Source: Bacteroidales bacterium UBA5219
GTDB taxonomy: Bacteria; Bacteroidota; Bacteroidia; Bacteroidales; ML635J-15
Assembly (NCBI GenBank): GCA_002412425.1
Contig: DHVB01000049.1
Coordinates: 87,133 to 151,132, forward strand
Direction: 5' to 3'
Length of the DNA: 64,000 nt
This document shows, piece after piece, positions 9,857 through 18,400 of the stretch. Position 1 is the first letter of the stretch. Each line of letters begins with the position of its first letter. Below the pieces are notes generated by a model. That model had not been told where the DNA came from. It ran no database searches and saw only the letters and a program-made list of their open reading frames with translations. Position numbers and translations under genes: made by a program.

Positions 9857-10639
9857 TTAAATAATGTGTTGTTCTTTAAGTTTTGAAACAATCAGATTTA
9901 CAGCTTCTTCTGCTGAACCTTCGAATAGTGAACCTGCTGGTTTAATACTCTTAGGGAATGCTTTTGCTACACTTGTAGGCGAACCTGCTTTTCCAATTTT
10001 TTCTTCGGGAACGTTGATTTTGTCTGCTCCCCAAACTTCTATTTCTTTTTTATAAGCTGCAACTATACCTCTCATGTGCATATAACGTGGTTTTACAGCA
10101 GAAGCTAAAACTGTTACAAGACAAGGAGTATCCATTTGTAAAACTTGATAGCCCTCTTCGGTTTGTTTTCTAATAGTTAAAGTTTTTTTGCCATCAAAAT
10201 CTAAGTGTTCGAGATACGAAACTTGTGGAATGTCTAAGTGTTCAGCAATTTGTGGTCCAACTTGAGCGGTGTCTCCGTCTATAGCTTGACGACCTGTAAT
10301 AATAAGATCATAATCCAAAGTGCGTAATGCACCTGCCAAAGAGTTGGAAGTGGCTAAAGTATCTGCACCACCGAGTTTGCGGTCGGTTAGTAATATAGCT
10401 CTATCTACACCCATTGCCAAAGCTTCACGAAGAATAGCCTCAGCTTGAGGTAAGCCCATTGTAATAACGGTAACGTGAGCATTGTATTTATCTTTTAGTT
10501 GCAGAGCGAACTCCAATCCACCTTTATCGTCGGGGTTCATAATACATGGAACTCCGTCTCTCATAAGCGTGCCTGTCTGTGGATTAATCTTTACTTCTGT
10601 AGTATCAGGCACCTGTTTTATACAAACTATTATATTCAT
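9857..10639 (-). CDS. etfB: Electron transfer flavoprotein beta subunit, resembling the bifurcating type
   Basis: The 260-residue EtfB partner of EtfA. The N-terminus reads IVCIKQVPDTTEVKI, then TGTLMRDGVP and NPDDKGGLEFAL, the pattern seen in EtfB of clostridial Bcd/EtfAB complexes rather than in the mitochondrial type. The conserved central segment DLIITGRQAIDGDTAQVG is present, and the C-terminal part (PRYMHMRGI) is also typical. In the bifurcating enzymes the beta-FAD is reduced by NADH and splits electrons between crotonyl-CoA and ferredoxin or flavodoxin. That function is inferred from sequence resemblance and from the adjacent dehydrogenase. It lies between acd and etfA in one transcription unit. 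Confidence 0.93.
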   Translation of the reverse strand: MNIIVCIKQVPDTTEVKINPQTGTLMRDGVPCIMNPDDKGGLEFALQLKDKYNAHVTVITMGLPQAEAILREALAMGVDRAILLTDRKLGGADTLATSNSLAGALRTLDYDLIITGRQAIDGDTAQVGPQIAEHLDIPQVSYLEHLDFDGKKTLTIRKQTEEGYQVLQMDTPCLVTVLASAVKPRYMHMRGIVAAYKKEIEVWGADKINVPEEKIGKAGSPTSVAKAFPKSIKPAGSLFEGSAEEAVNLIVSKLKEQHII

Positions 10640-10676
10640 ATTCTCTTGATTTTCTATTTTAAATTTTTAATAACTT

Positions 10677-11822
10677 CTATTTTTTACTAAACAAATTAGC
10701 TGCAATTACCATTCTTTGAACTTCTGAAGTTCCTTCGTAAATTTCGGTAATTTTAGCATCACGCATCATTCTTTCTACAGGATAATCACGAGTATAGCCA
10801 TATCCTCCATGGAATTGAACAGCCTTAGTGGTAACCTCCATAGCAGTTTCTGAAGCAAATAATTTTGCCATTGCTGCATCAACAGAGTAAGGAATACCGT
10901 TATCCTTTTTATAATGAGCATTGCGAACTAGCAAACGAGCTGCTTGAACCTTAGTTTCCATATCTGCCATTTGGAACTGTGTGTTTTGGAATTGCGATAT
11001 ACTACGACCAAATTGCTTACGCTCTTTAGTATATTTTATAGTTTCGTCCATAGCTCCTTGTGCAATACCTAAGGCTTGAGCAGCGATACCTATACGTCCG
11101 CCGTCAAGAGTTTTCATAGCAATACCGAAACCTCTTCCAACCTGTCCGAGAAGGTTTTCTTTTGGTATTCTACAATCTGTAAATACAAGTTCGGCAGTAG
11201 CAGAACCACGAATACCAAGCTTTTTCTCTTTCTTACCAATCTCGAAGCCTTTTGTTCCTTTTTCTACTATAAAAGCAGAAATCCCTTTATTACCAAGCGA
11301 CTTGTCGGTCATAGCAAAGATAATGTAAACGTGTGCATATTCAGCATTTGTGATAAAAATCTTAGTTCCGTTTAACACATACTCATCTCCATCAAGCACA
11401 GCCATTGTTTGTTGCATAGCTGCATCTGTACCAGCATTTGGCTCTGTAAGACCGAAAGCTCCAATCCATTCGCCTGAAGCGAGTTTAGGTAAATACTTTT
11501 TCTTTTGTTCCTCAGTACCGTTTTCCCAAATAGGTGCTACACATAGCGACTGATGTGCCGAAAGTACTACTCCTGTAGTACCACATACGCGTGAAATTTC
11601 TTCCACAGCTATACCGTACATCATGTTTGTGCCACCAGCTCCACCGTATTCCACAGGTACAGGAATACCCATCAAACCAATTTTTGCCATCTTCTCTACT
11701 GTTTCGATTGGAAATCTCTCCTGTTCATCAATTTCGGCAGCCAAAGGTTTTATCTCTTTTTCTGCAAACTCTCTTATCATTTGCAGAAAAAGTTCTTCGG
11801 TTTTTGATAAACTAAAATCCAT
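10677..11822 (-). CDS. Short-chain acyl-CoA dehydrogenase (butyryl-CoA dehydrogenase-like)
   Basis: A 381-residue FAD enzyme that oxidises or reduces the alpha-beta bond of acyl-CoA. Diagnostic segments are AFGLTEPNAGTD (FAD and substrate binding), the middle beta domain KLGIRGSATAEL, GRIGIAAQALGIAQGA, the FAD motif QFHGGYGYTRDYPVERMMRD, and the C-terminal EIYEGTSEVQ containing the catalytic glutamate of short-chain family members. It is the first gene of acd-etfB-etfA, and the electron acceptor is evidently the adjacent EtfAB. Together they suggest crotonyl-CoA/butyryl-CoA conversion, but the chain length is an inference. The leader carries a promoter box and an inverted repeat. Confidence 0.93.
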   Translation of the reverse strand: MDFSLSKTEELFLQMIREFAEKEIKPLAAEIDEQERFPIETVEKMAKIGLMGIPVPVEYGGAGGTNMMYGIAVEEISRVCGTTGVVLSAHQSLCVAPIWENGTEEQKKKYLPKLASGEWIGAFGLTEPNAGTDAAMQQTMAVLDGDEYVLNGTKIFITNAEYAHVYIIFAMTDKSLGNKGISAFIVEKGTKGFEIGKKEKKLGIRGSATAELVFTDCRIPKENLLGQVGRGFGIAMKTLDGGRIGIAAQALGIAQGAMDETIKYTKERKQFGRSISQFQNTQFQMADMETKVQAARLLVRNAHYKKDNGIPYSVDAAMAKLFASETAMEVTTKAVQFHGGYGYTRDYPVERMMRDAKITEIYEGTSEVQRMVIAANLFSKK

Positions 11823-11873
11823 AATTATACTACTTTTTATCTTTTCTTTTAATTAATTTTATCAAAAATAAAA

Positions 11874-11897
11874 TTCAGATAATTTTTCCTATCTGAA
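11874..11897 (-). promoter_or_regulatory. Inverted repeat in the acd-etfBA leader (possible operator or leader hairpin)
   Basis: TTCAGATA (11874-11881) and TATCTGAA (11890-11897) are perfect 8-base inverted arms around an 8-base centre. The repeat lies between the -7 box at 11908-11915 and the acd start at 11822, so it would sit at or just after the transcription start. This fits a repressor site or a 5' leader hairpin. Confidence 0.5.
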
Positions 11898-11907
11898 AAA
11901 TAAATTG

Positions 11908-11915
11908 CAAATATA
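11908..11915 (-). promoter_or_regulatory. Bacteroidota -7 promoter box for acd-etfB-etfA
   Basis: The plus strand reads CAAATATA, i.e. TATATTTG on the minus strand, matching TAnnTTTG. It lies 85 bases upstream of the acd ATG, leaving a leader of roughly 80 bases that contains the inverted repeat at 11874-11897. The rest of the 194-base gap up to 12016 is AT-rich with nothing else recognised. Confidence 0.5.
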
Positions 11916-12016
11916 TAAATTATTTACCATAATGAAAAGATATATCGTCAAAATTAAAATTTGTTTGAATAGCATATTTGATAAAATTAAAGCCATCTCT
12001 TAATTTAACATAAAAA

Positions 12017-12940
12017 TTACTTATAAAAAGTTACTTTATTTTTATTATGCTTTTCAATTTCTTCTTCAACAGTTGTTGTAAATCCAAATTCTTTTCTACG
12101 TTCATTCACTTTTCTTTTTTGCTTAGTTGGAGCTAACTCGCAAGGTTGAGTTACCCCGTCGATTATTCTACAACGATATTGAGTGCCATATATTTGTCTT
12201 TTCCCTCTATAAAGCCTATATCTATCATAAGCAGTTGCCCAACGAAATTTATCTGCTTCATTATTTTTTACCGCTTCTTCCATTAAACCTAAATGTTTTT
12301 TAAATGACGTTTTGTCAGAATGTTGCATGAATAAAAAAGCATAATCTCCTGCAATTTTGCCAACCATGCTAAAAGTGGGCCAACCATATTTTTGCACAAT
12401 GGAATCAAGAAATATTGTATTAATACTATCAACATTTTCAGCAATAATAAACTTCAGATCTCCATTCTCACCAACTTCTGAAGGTTGAGTAATTATTAAA
12501 CCTCTATATTTCTGATCAAGTATTCCATGTTCCATAATTTTAATTGCTAATGCTGTGTCTGTAATAGGACCACTTTCATAAAGAAATTTTTCAATAAGCA
12601 ATTGATAAACATTTTCCCAATAATTACTTTCTCGCAAAGCACTTATTCTATAATTTAAAAAAATAGCGGGAGTTAAGTTATATTCAACCTTTTTTATAAA
12701 ATCCATTAGATTTTTTTGAGCTTTTTCAAAATCTCCCAAATTTGAATAACATATTGCCAAATTGTAAATATCTGAGTTAGACAAACTATCTTTAGCTAAA
12801 ATATCATCTAAGGCTTCTTGAAACAAGTTTTGCTCAACATAATCATTTAATACTGGATAGCAATACATCATTCTTTTTTGAGAAAATGAAATATTTAGGC
12901 TAAACACAAATAATATTGTTATTAGTAAATATTTTTTCAT
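12017..12940 (-). CDS. Secreted DUF6624-like protein of unknown function
   Basis: The 307-residue product begins with a signal peptide (MKKYLLITILFVFSLNISFS, then Q). Residues about 40-110 look like a short helical TPR-type repeat (YNLAICYSNLGDFEKAQKNL). The C-terminal half has the pattern of the DUF6624 family: YGWPTFSMVGKIAGDYAF, then FMQHSD and a closing YGTQYR. The function of this domain is not known. It has its own promoter box in the short gap to the next gene upstream, which encodes a diverged relative. No lipobox or sorting domain is seen, so the mature protein is probably periplasmic. Confidence 0.75.
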   Translation of the reverse strand: MKKYLLITILFVFSLNISFSQKRMMYCYPVLNDYVEQNLFQEALDDILAKDSLSNSDIYNLAICYSNLGDFEKAQKNLMDFIKKVEYNLTPAIFLNYRISALRESNYWENVYQLLIEKFLYESGPITDTALAIKIMEHGILDQKYRGLIITQPSEVGENGDLKFIIAENVDSINTIFLDSIVQKYGWPTFSMVGKIAGDYAFLFMQHSDKTSFKKHLGLMEEAVKNNEADKFRWATAYDRYRLYRGKRQIYGTQYRCRIIDGVTQPCELAPTKQKRKVNERRKEFGFTTTVEEEIEKHNKNKVTFYK

Positions 12941-12961
12941 ATTCTGCTATTTTTATTTCTA

Positions 12962-12969
12962 CAAAGATA
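12962..12969 (-). promoter_or_regulatory. Bacteroidota -7 promoter box (TATCTTTG on minus strand)
   Basis: The plus strand reads CAAAGATA, 22-29 bases upstream of the ATG at 12940 and overlapping no coding sequence. It suggests separate transcription of the DUF6624-like gene 12017-12940. Confidence 0.5.
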
Positions 12970-12970
12970 T

Positions 12971-14215
12971 TTATAATTTGAAAATAGAATTGAAATCTTG
13001 TTCAGTAATTTTGGATTTGCTTAATATTGTGGGACATATTCTGCAGAGAAAATATCCAGAAGCTTTTGAGGGAAATAAGATTATATAAAACTCTGACTCA
13101 TAGTTTTCTGCTTCTATAATTTGTTTTATTTTTCCCTTCCAACCTGATTGAAATATTGGAAAATAAAATGCACTAACTCCAAATTTCGAACAAATATTAT
13201 TAATTCTAAATAATTCTCGAAAAGCGTTTTTTTTATGAGTTGAGTAATATTTTTTTGTAGGCAAGATTAAAACTTTATCATATTGTGCACATTCTGCTAT
13301 TCCGAGTATTTCAAACATTGAATTTTCGATATCAATTATACCTGTAAGCTCATCTACATAAATATAATCTAGCGGTGATAAAGAAACATAAAATCTTTTA
13401 TTCTCATCAAGAATAAGTCTCTGTTCAGGAAATTTCCAATATTGATACATCAGAATTTCATAAACCTGATTCCAAGAACTTTCCCAATTTTTAGCAGATT
13501 CGTATGCCTTGTCTAAAAAAAACAGGAAATTTTCTCGTCCAAAATGACTTATAAATACAGATACAGAAGAACTTTCATAATCATAGTCTATCATAGAAAT
13601 ATCTCGTTGCGACAAAAACTTGGGCCAACCATTATTGTTTACCCAATCTTTTAGTTTGCTACAATTTATAGAGTCTTGCTTTGCAACAAGGTCCCATGAA
13701 ATTTTCTTTTTATTATATTTTACTCTATTATTTTGGTCAGATTCCGATATTAAATCCAATAAATCAATTAGCTCTTTATTATAATAAGTACTTTCATAAA
13801 ATTTTCTATTTTTTTCATATCTTAGCGAATCGTATTCTAATTTTATATCAGAAAAAACTAAGCCAAATCTTACAGCTTTGTCAAGATAGTTAAGACTTTT
13901 GTTTCTATGTTTATGTTTACATTCAAAATATTTACCCAAATTTGATGTAGTTGGTAAAACTAATAAATTTGCGCAAGCTTTTACTTTGTTATTGTGCAAT
14001 ACAGCAAGTCTATAATAGGTTTCTGGCAAAAATGTTTTGTCTTTTGAATTTATAATTTTCGAAGCATAAAAATAAGTGCTATCAACATTTCCTTTATTAG
14101 AAAAATCAATCAGATGCCTAAAGTTAAATTCATTGTGAACATATTCTTTCAAACTTTCTTGAGAATATGTAAGAATTGGAAATACTAATAATAAAAATAA
14201 TAGTTTTTGTTTCAT
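12971..14215 (-). CDS. Secreted protein, diverged relative of its downstream neighbour
   Basis: A 414-residue product with a signal peptide (MKQKLLFLLLVFPILTYSQ). No well-known domain is recognised over the whole length. The segment NNGWPKFLSQRDISMIDYDY followed by ISHFGRENFLFFLDKAYESAKN aligns in pattern with the DUF6624-like segment of the 12017-12940 product, but the QH and C-terminal YGTQ motifs of that family are missing. The last 130 residues (ILPTKKYYSTHKKNAF onward) are unlike the neighbour. It lies 38 bases downstream of trpS without a recognisable promoter, so it may be co-transcribed with trpS. Function unknown. Confidence 0.65.
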   Translation of the reverse strand: MKQKLLFLLLVFPILTYSQESLKEYVHNEFNFRHLIDFSNKGNVDSTYFYASKIINSKDKTFLPETYYRLAVLHNNKVKACANLLVLPTTSNLGKYFECKHKHRNKSLNYLDKAVRFGLVFSDIKLEYDSLRYEKNRKFYESTYYNKELIDLLDLISESDQNNRVKYNKKKISWDLVAKQDSINCSKLKDWVNNNGWPKFLSQRDISMIDYDYESSSVSVFISHFGRENFLFFLDKAYESAKNWESSWNQVYEILMYQYWKFPEQRLILDENKRFYVSLSPLDYIYVDELTGIIDIENSMFEILGIAECAQYDKVLILPTKKYYSTHKKNAFRELFRINNICSKFGVSAFYFPIFQSGWKGKIKQIIEAENYESEFYIILFPSKASGYFLCRICPTILSKSKITEQDFNSIFKL

Positions 14216-14253
14216 TTGTTATGTGTTTTTTTGCAATTATTAAGCAAGCAAGC

Positions 14254-15246
14254 CTACCAAAACCTTCTAAACCCAATTATTTCTTTAACATCTTTTAAAG
14301 TTTTACTTGCATTTTCGCGTGCTTTTTCAGCTCCCATTTTTGCTACTTTACTCAAATATTCGGTGTTAGAATCAATTTCTTTAATTTTTTGATTTATAGG
14401 AGCTAACATTTTTATTACATCTTCTGCTATTTGTTTTTTCAAATCTCCATAACGAATTTCACAGTTTGCGTATTGTTCTTCAAAAAATTTAACTGTATCA
14501 GGAGTAGAAACTACTTTCATTATAGTAAAAAGATTTTGAATAGATTCTGGCATTTCAGAATTTTTCTCAGTAGGTCCGCTATCTGTAAGTGCTCTCATTA
14601 CTTTTTTTCGTATAACAGATGCTTCATCGGCTAAATAAATTCCATTGCCTTCGGATTTACCCATTTTACCGCTACCATCTAAGCCGGGAATTTTAATTAA
14701 TTCTTTTCCAAAATTAAATGCTTGAGGTTCTTTAAAATATTCAACAGAATACATATTATTAAATCTTCGAGCAAACCTTCTTGCCATTTCAAGATTTTGT
14801 TCTTGGTCTTTTCCTACAGGAACTTTATCAGCATTATGAATAATTATATCAGCAGCCATCAAAACAGGATAAGTCAATAAACCTGCATTTACATTTTCGG
14901 GTTGCTGACGAGCTTTTTCTTTAAATGTTGTAGTGCGTGCTAATTCGCCCATATATGCATTCATATTTAATAACAGATACAACTCTGTTATTTCTGGAAC
15001 ATCAGACTGAATATATAAAGTGCTTTTTTCTGGGTCTATTCCTGCTGCCAAATATTCAACCAAAACTTGCCTAACACTATTATGTAGATTTTCAGGAGTT
15101 GGGTGAGTTGTTAACGAATGATAATCTGCTATAAAAAAGTAACAATTATAATCATTCTGCATTTTTACAAAATTCTGAACCGCACCTAGATAATTTCCTA
15201 AATGCAAATTCCCTGTCGAACGTATTCCACTTAAAACCGTTTCCAT
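14254..15246 (-). CDS. trpS: Tryptophanyl-tRNA synthetase
   Basis: A class I aminoacyl-tRNA synthetase charging tRNA-Trp, 330 residues, the usual bacterial length. The HIGH-like signature appears as TGNLHLGNYLGA near the N-terminus and the KMSKS-like loop as GSGKMGKSEGN. Other family segments are MNAYMGELARTTTFKEK, TYPVLMAADIIIHNADKVPVGKDQ and the C-terminal VKFFEEQYANCEIRYGDLK. The ATG at 15246 gives the conserved start METVLSGIRSTG. A -7 promoter box lies 17-24 bases upstream. It is divergent from the glycogen enzyme gene. Confidence 0.97.
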   Translation of the reverse strand: METVLSGIRSTGNLHLGNYLGAVQNFVKMQNDYNCYFFIADYHSLTTHPTPENLHNSVRQVLVEYLAAGIDPEKSTLYIQSDVPEITELYLLLNMNAYMGELARTTTFKEKARQQPENVNAGLLTYPVLMAADIIIHNADKVPVGKDQEQNLEMARRFARRFNNMYSVEYFKEPQAFNFGKELIKIPGLDGSGKMGKSEGNGIYLADEASVIRKKVMRALTDSGPTEKNSEMPESIQNLFTIMKVVSTPDTVKFFEEQYANCEIRYGDLKKQIAEDVIKMLAPINQKIKEIDSNTEYLSKVAKMGAEKARENASKTLKDVKEIIGFRRFW

Positions 15247-15262
15247 AATTATAAATTTGTTG

Positions 15263-15270
15263 CAAACTTA
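15263..15270 (-). promoter_or_regulatory. Bacteroidota -7 promoter box for trpS
   Basis: The plus strand reads CAAACTTA, i.e. TAAGTTTG on the minus strand, 17-24 bases upstream of the trpS ATG. Confidence 0.45.
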
Positions 15271-15352
15271 AACAAAAAAAATAATTTTACATAACGCTAC
15301 AAAAACAAAATTCTTGTTAATAAAAAAACTCATTTTATTTGAATATTGTTTT

Positions 15353-15360
15353 TATATTTG
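15353..15360 (+). promoter_or_regulatory. Bacteroidota -7 promoter box for the glycogen enzyme fusion
   Basis: TATATTTG lies 48 bases upstream of the ATG at 15408. It is divergent to the trpS box at 15263-15270. Confidence 0.5.
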
Positions 15361-15407
15361 TCAAGAATTTTTAAAAAATTATAAACCTATAAGCAAAATC
15401 TTATAAT

Positions 15408-18400
15408 ATGCAAAATCTTAACAAACCAAACTACATTTTTGAAGTTAGCTGGGAAGTATGTAATAAAGTTGGCGGTATTCATACCGTAATTTCAACTAAA
15501 GCTCTTGAATTATCAAAAAATTGTGACCACCACATTCTTATTGGTCCTAGCATTTGGAGAGAAACAAAAGAGCATCCCGAATTTATTGAAGACAACTCCT
15601 TATTTGCGGATTGGAAACATCATTTAGAGTCAAAAAACACACATATTCATATTGGCTATTGGAATATTCCAGGAAAACCAAAGGTGTTTTTAATTGATTT
15701 TTCAAAATATATTAGCGAAAAAGATAGCATACTTGCAAAATTTTGGGAAGACTATAGATTAGACTCCTTAGCCGGACAGTGGGATTATATTGAACCTGCT
15801 TTATTTGGATATGCATCTGCCAAAATAATAGAAAGTTTTGTAAACTTTTACTTGTCTGTACACGACAAAATAGTCGCACATTTCCACGAATGGATGACCG
15901 GTACAGGAATTTTATATTTAAAATCGCAAATGCCACAAATAGCAACTGCTTTTACTACTCACGCAACTGCAATAGGGCGTAGCATTGCCGGCAACGGATT
16001 ACCACTTTACAAAAATCTTTCTAATTATAACGGCGACATCTTAGCTAGTGAGTTTAATATAGTTTCTAAACAAAGTCTCGAAAAACTAAGTGCTCACAAC
16101 GCTGATGTGTTTACAACCGTTAGCGAAATTACCGCCCAAGAATGTAGCCAACTTTTAAGCAAAGATGTTGATTTTGTTACGCCAAATGGTTTCGAAAATA
16201 ATTTTGTGCCTCAACCAGCAGAATATAGCGAAAAAAGAAAAACTGCTCGCAAAAAAATTATTGAAGTTGCCCAAGCTTTGATGAATTATAAATATGAAAA
16301 AGAACCTGTAATTGTAGCAACTTCAGGACGTTACGAGTTTTCAAACAAAGGTTATGATTTGTTTATAAATGCCTTGGCTGAATTAAATAAAAACACAAAT
16401 TTAAAAGAAGAAGTTTTAGCATTAATTTTAGTTCCAGCAAATAACTATGGAGCTGTAAATCAGCTATATAATATTTTAAACAATGTTGAGGGCGACACCA
16501 ATATTGTAAATAATTTTTTAACTCATAATATTCACGATATTGAATTTGACCCAATTTCAAAAAGAATTTGCGAAAAACAATTATTCAACAAAGCTGAAAA
16601 TAAAGTAAAAGTAATTTTTGTACCTACATATTTGAATGGAGATGACGGAATATTTGATATTAAATATTACGATTTATTACCAGGCTTAGATTTAACTGCT
16701 TTTGTTTCTTATTATGAGCCTTGGGGTTACACTCCATTAGAATCTGTAGCTTTTGGAATTCCCACAATAACAACAAGTTTAGCAGGATTTGGAAAATGGA
16801 TGCAAGGAGTTTTAGATGAAAATGATAAAAGTGTTAAGGTTATTAACAGAACCGACGACAATGCAGATGAAGTTGTTGCAGAAATAATTAATTATTTCAA
16901 TTTTTATTTAGCTCTAAATCAAAAAGAAAGAGAAAATTTATCTAAATCTGCATTTGCTGCTTCTGACAATGCTTTGTGGACTAATTTAATTAAAGAATAT
17001 GAAAAAGCATATAGCTTTGCTTTAGAAAAAGTTAATGACCGTCAAGACGAATTTGTTAAACAAATTCCAAGCAGACCAATAAGCGAAACCTATGATAAGG
17101 AATCACACTCTCCTCAGTGGAGAAAACTTGAAGTAAAAACTCATGTAACCGACAGATTTAATGCTCTTATTGCTATTTCTTTAAATTTATGGTGGACATG
17201 GAACAAACCAGCTAGAACTATGTTCAAATATATAGATCCTGAACTATGGATAGAACATGCGAAAAATCCTGTTACATTCTTAGAAAACGTCTCTATTTCA
17301 AGATTACAAGAATTAGAAAACGATAAATATTTCACTAATTTATACGATTCGGTTTGCAAAGAATTTTACGAATATATTGCTAAGAAAAAAGAGAAAAAAG
17401 CTCCAAAAATAGCATACTTTAGCATGGAATATGGATTTGACGATAATTTAAAAATATTTTCTGGAGGTTTAGGAATTTTAGCTGGCGACTTTTTAAAAGA
17501 AGCTAGCGATACAAATACTGATTTAGTTGGAATTGGACTGCTTTACAGATATGGATATTTTAAGCAAAAAATTACTTCCATTGGAGAACAAAATGCAGAA
17601 TATATCCCACAAAATTTTGACAAAATGCCAATCCAACCTGTTCGTGATGATAAAAACGAGCAAATGAAAATTATGGTTTATTTCCCAGGTAGAAATGTAT
17701 ATGCAAAAATTTGGAAAGCCAATATAGGAAGAATTCCGCTATACCTTTTAGATACTGATGTGGAAGAAAATCAAGAACAAGACAAATATATTACATCTCG
17801 TTTATACGGTGGCGATATAGAATTTAGATTTAAACAAGAAATGATATTGGGAGTTGGAGGTATCAGAGCTTTACAGGCTTTAAATATATACCCTGACGTA
17901 TATCATTGCAACGAAGGACACGCAGCTTTCATAGGATTAGAAAGACTTAGAATTTTAAGAACAAGACGCAATTTAAAATTTGAAGAAGCATTAGAAATAA
18001 TAAGAGCTTCTACCCTATTTACCACCCACACTCCTGTTCCTGCTGGTCACGACACTTTCGATGAAAATTTAATGAGAACTTATATGTCTCACTATCCAGA
18101 AAGACTAAAAATTACTTGGGATGAAATGATGAGACTTGGAATGTTAAATAAAGGCGATAAATTCTCAATGTCGTATTTAGCTGCTAATGTGTCTCAAGAA
18201 ATAAATGGCGTTTCTATGTTGCATGGACAAGTTTCCAAAGAAATGTTTAAAGATTTATGGAAAGGTTATTTCGCAGAAGAAAATCATGTTGGATATGTTA
18301 CAAATGGCGTTCATTACCACACATGGACAGCTTCGGCATGGCAAAATTTATATTTAACAACTTTTGGAAAAGAATTTTTAAACGACTTATCTAATCAAAA

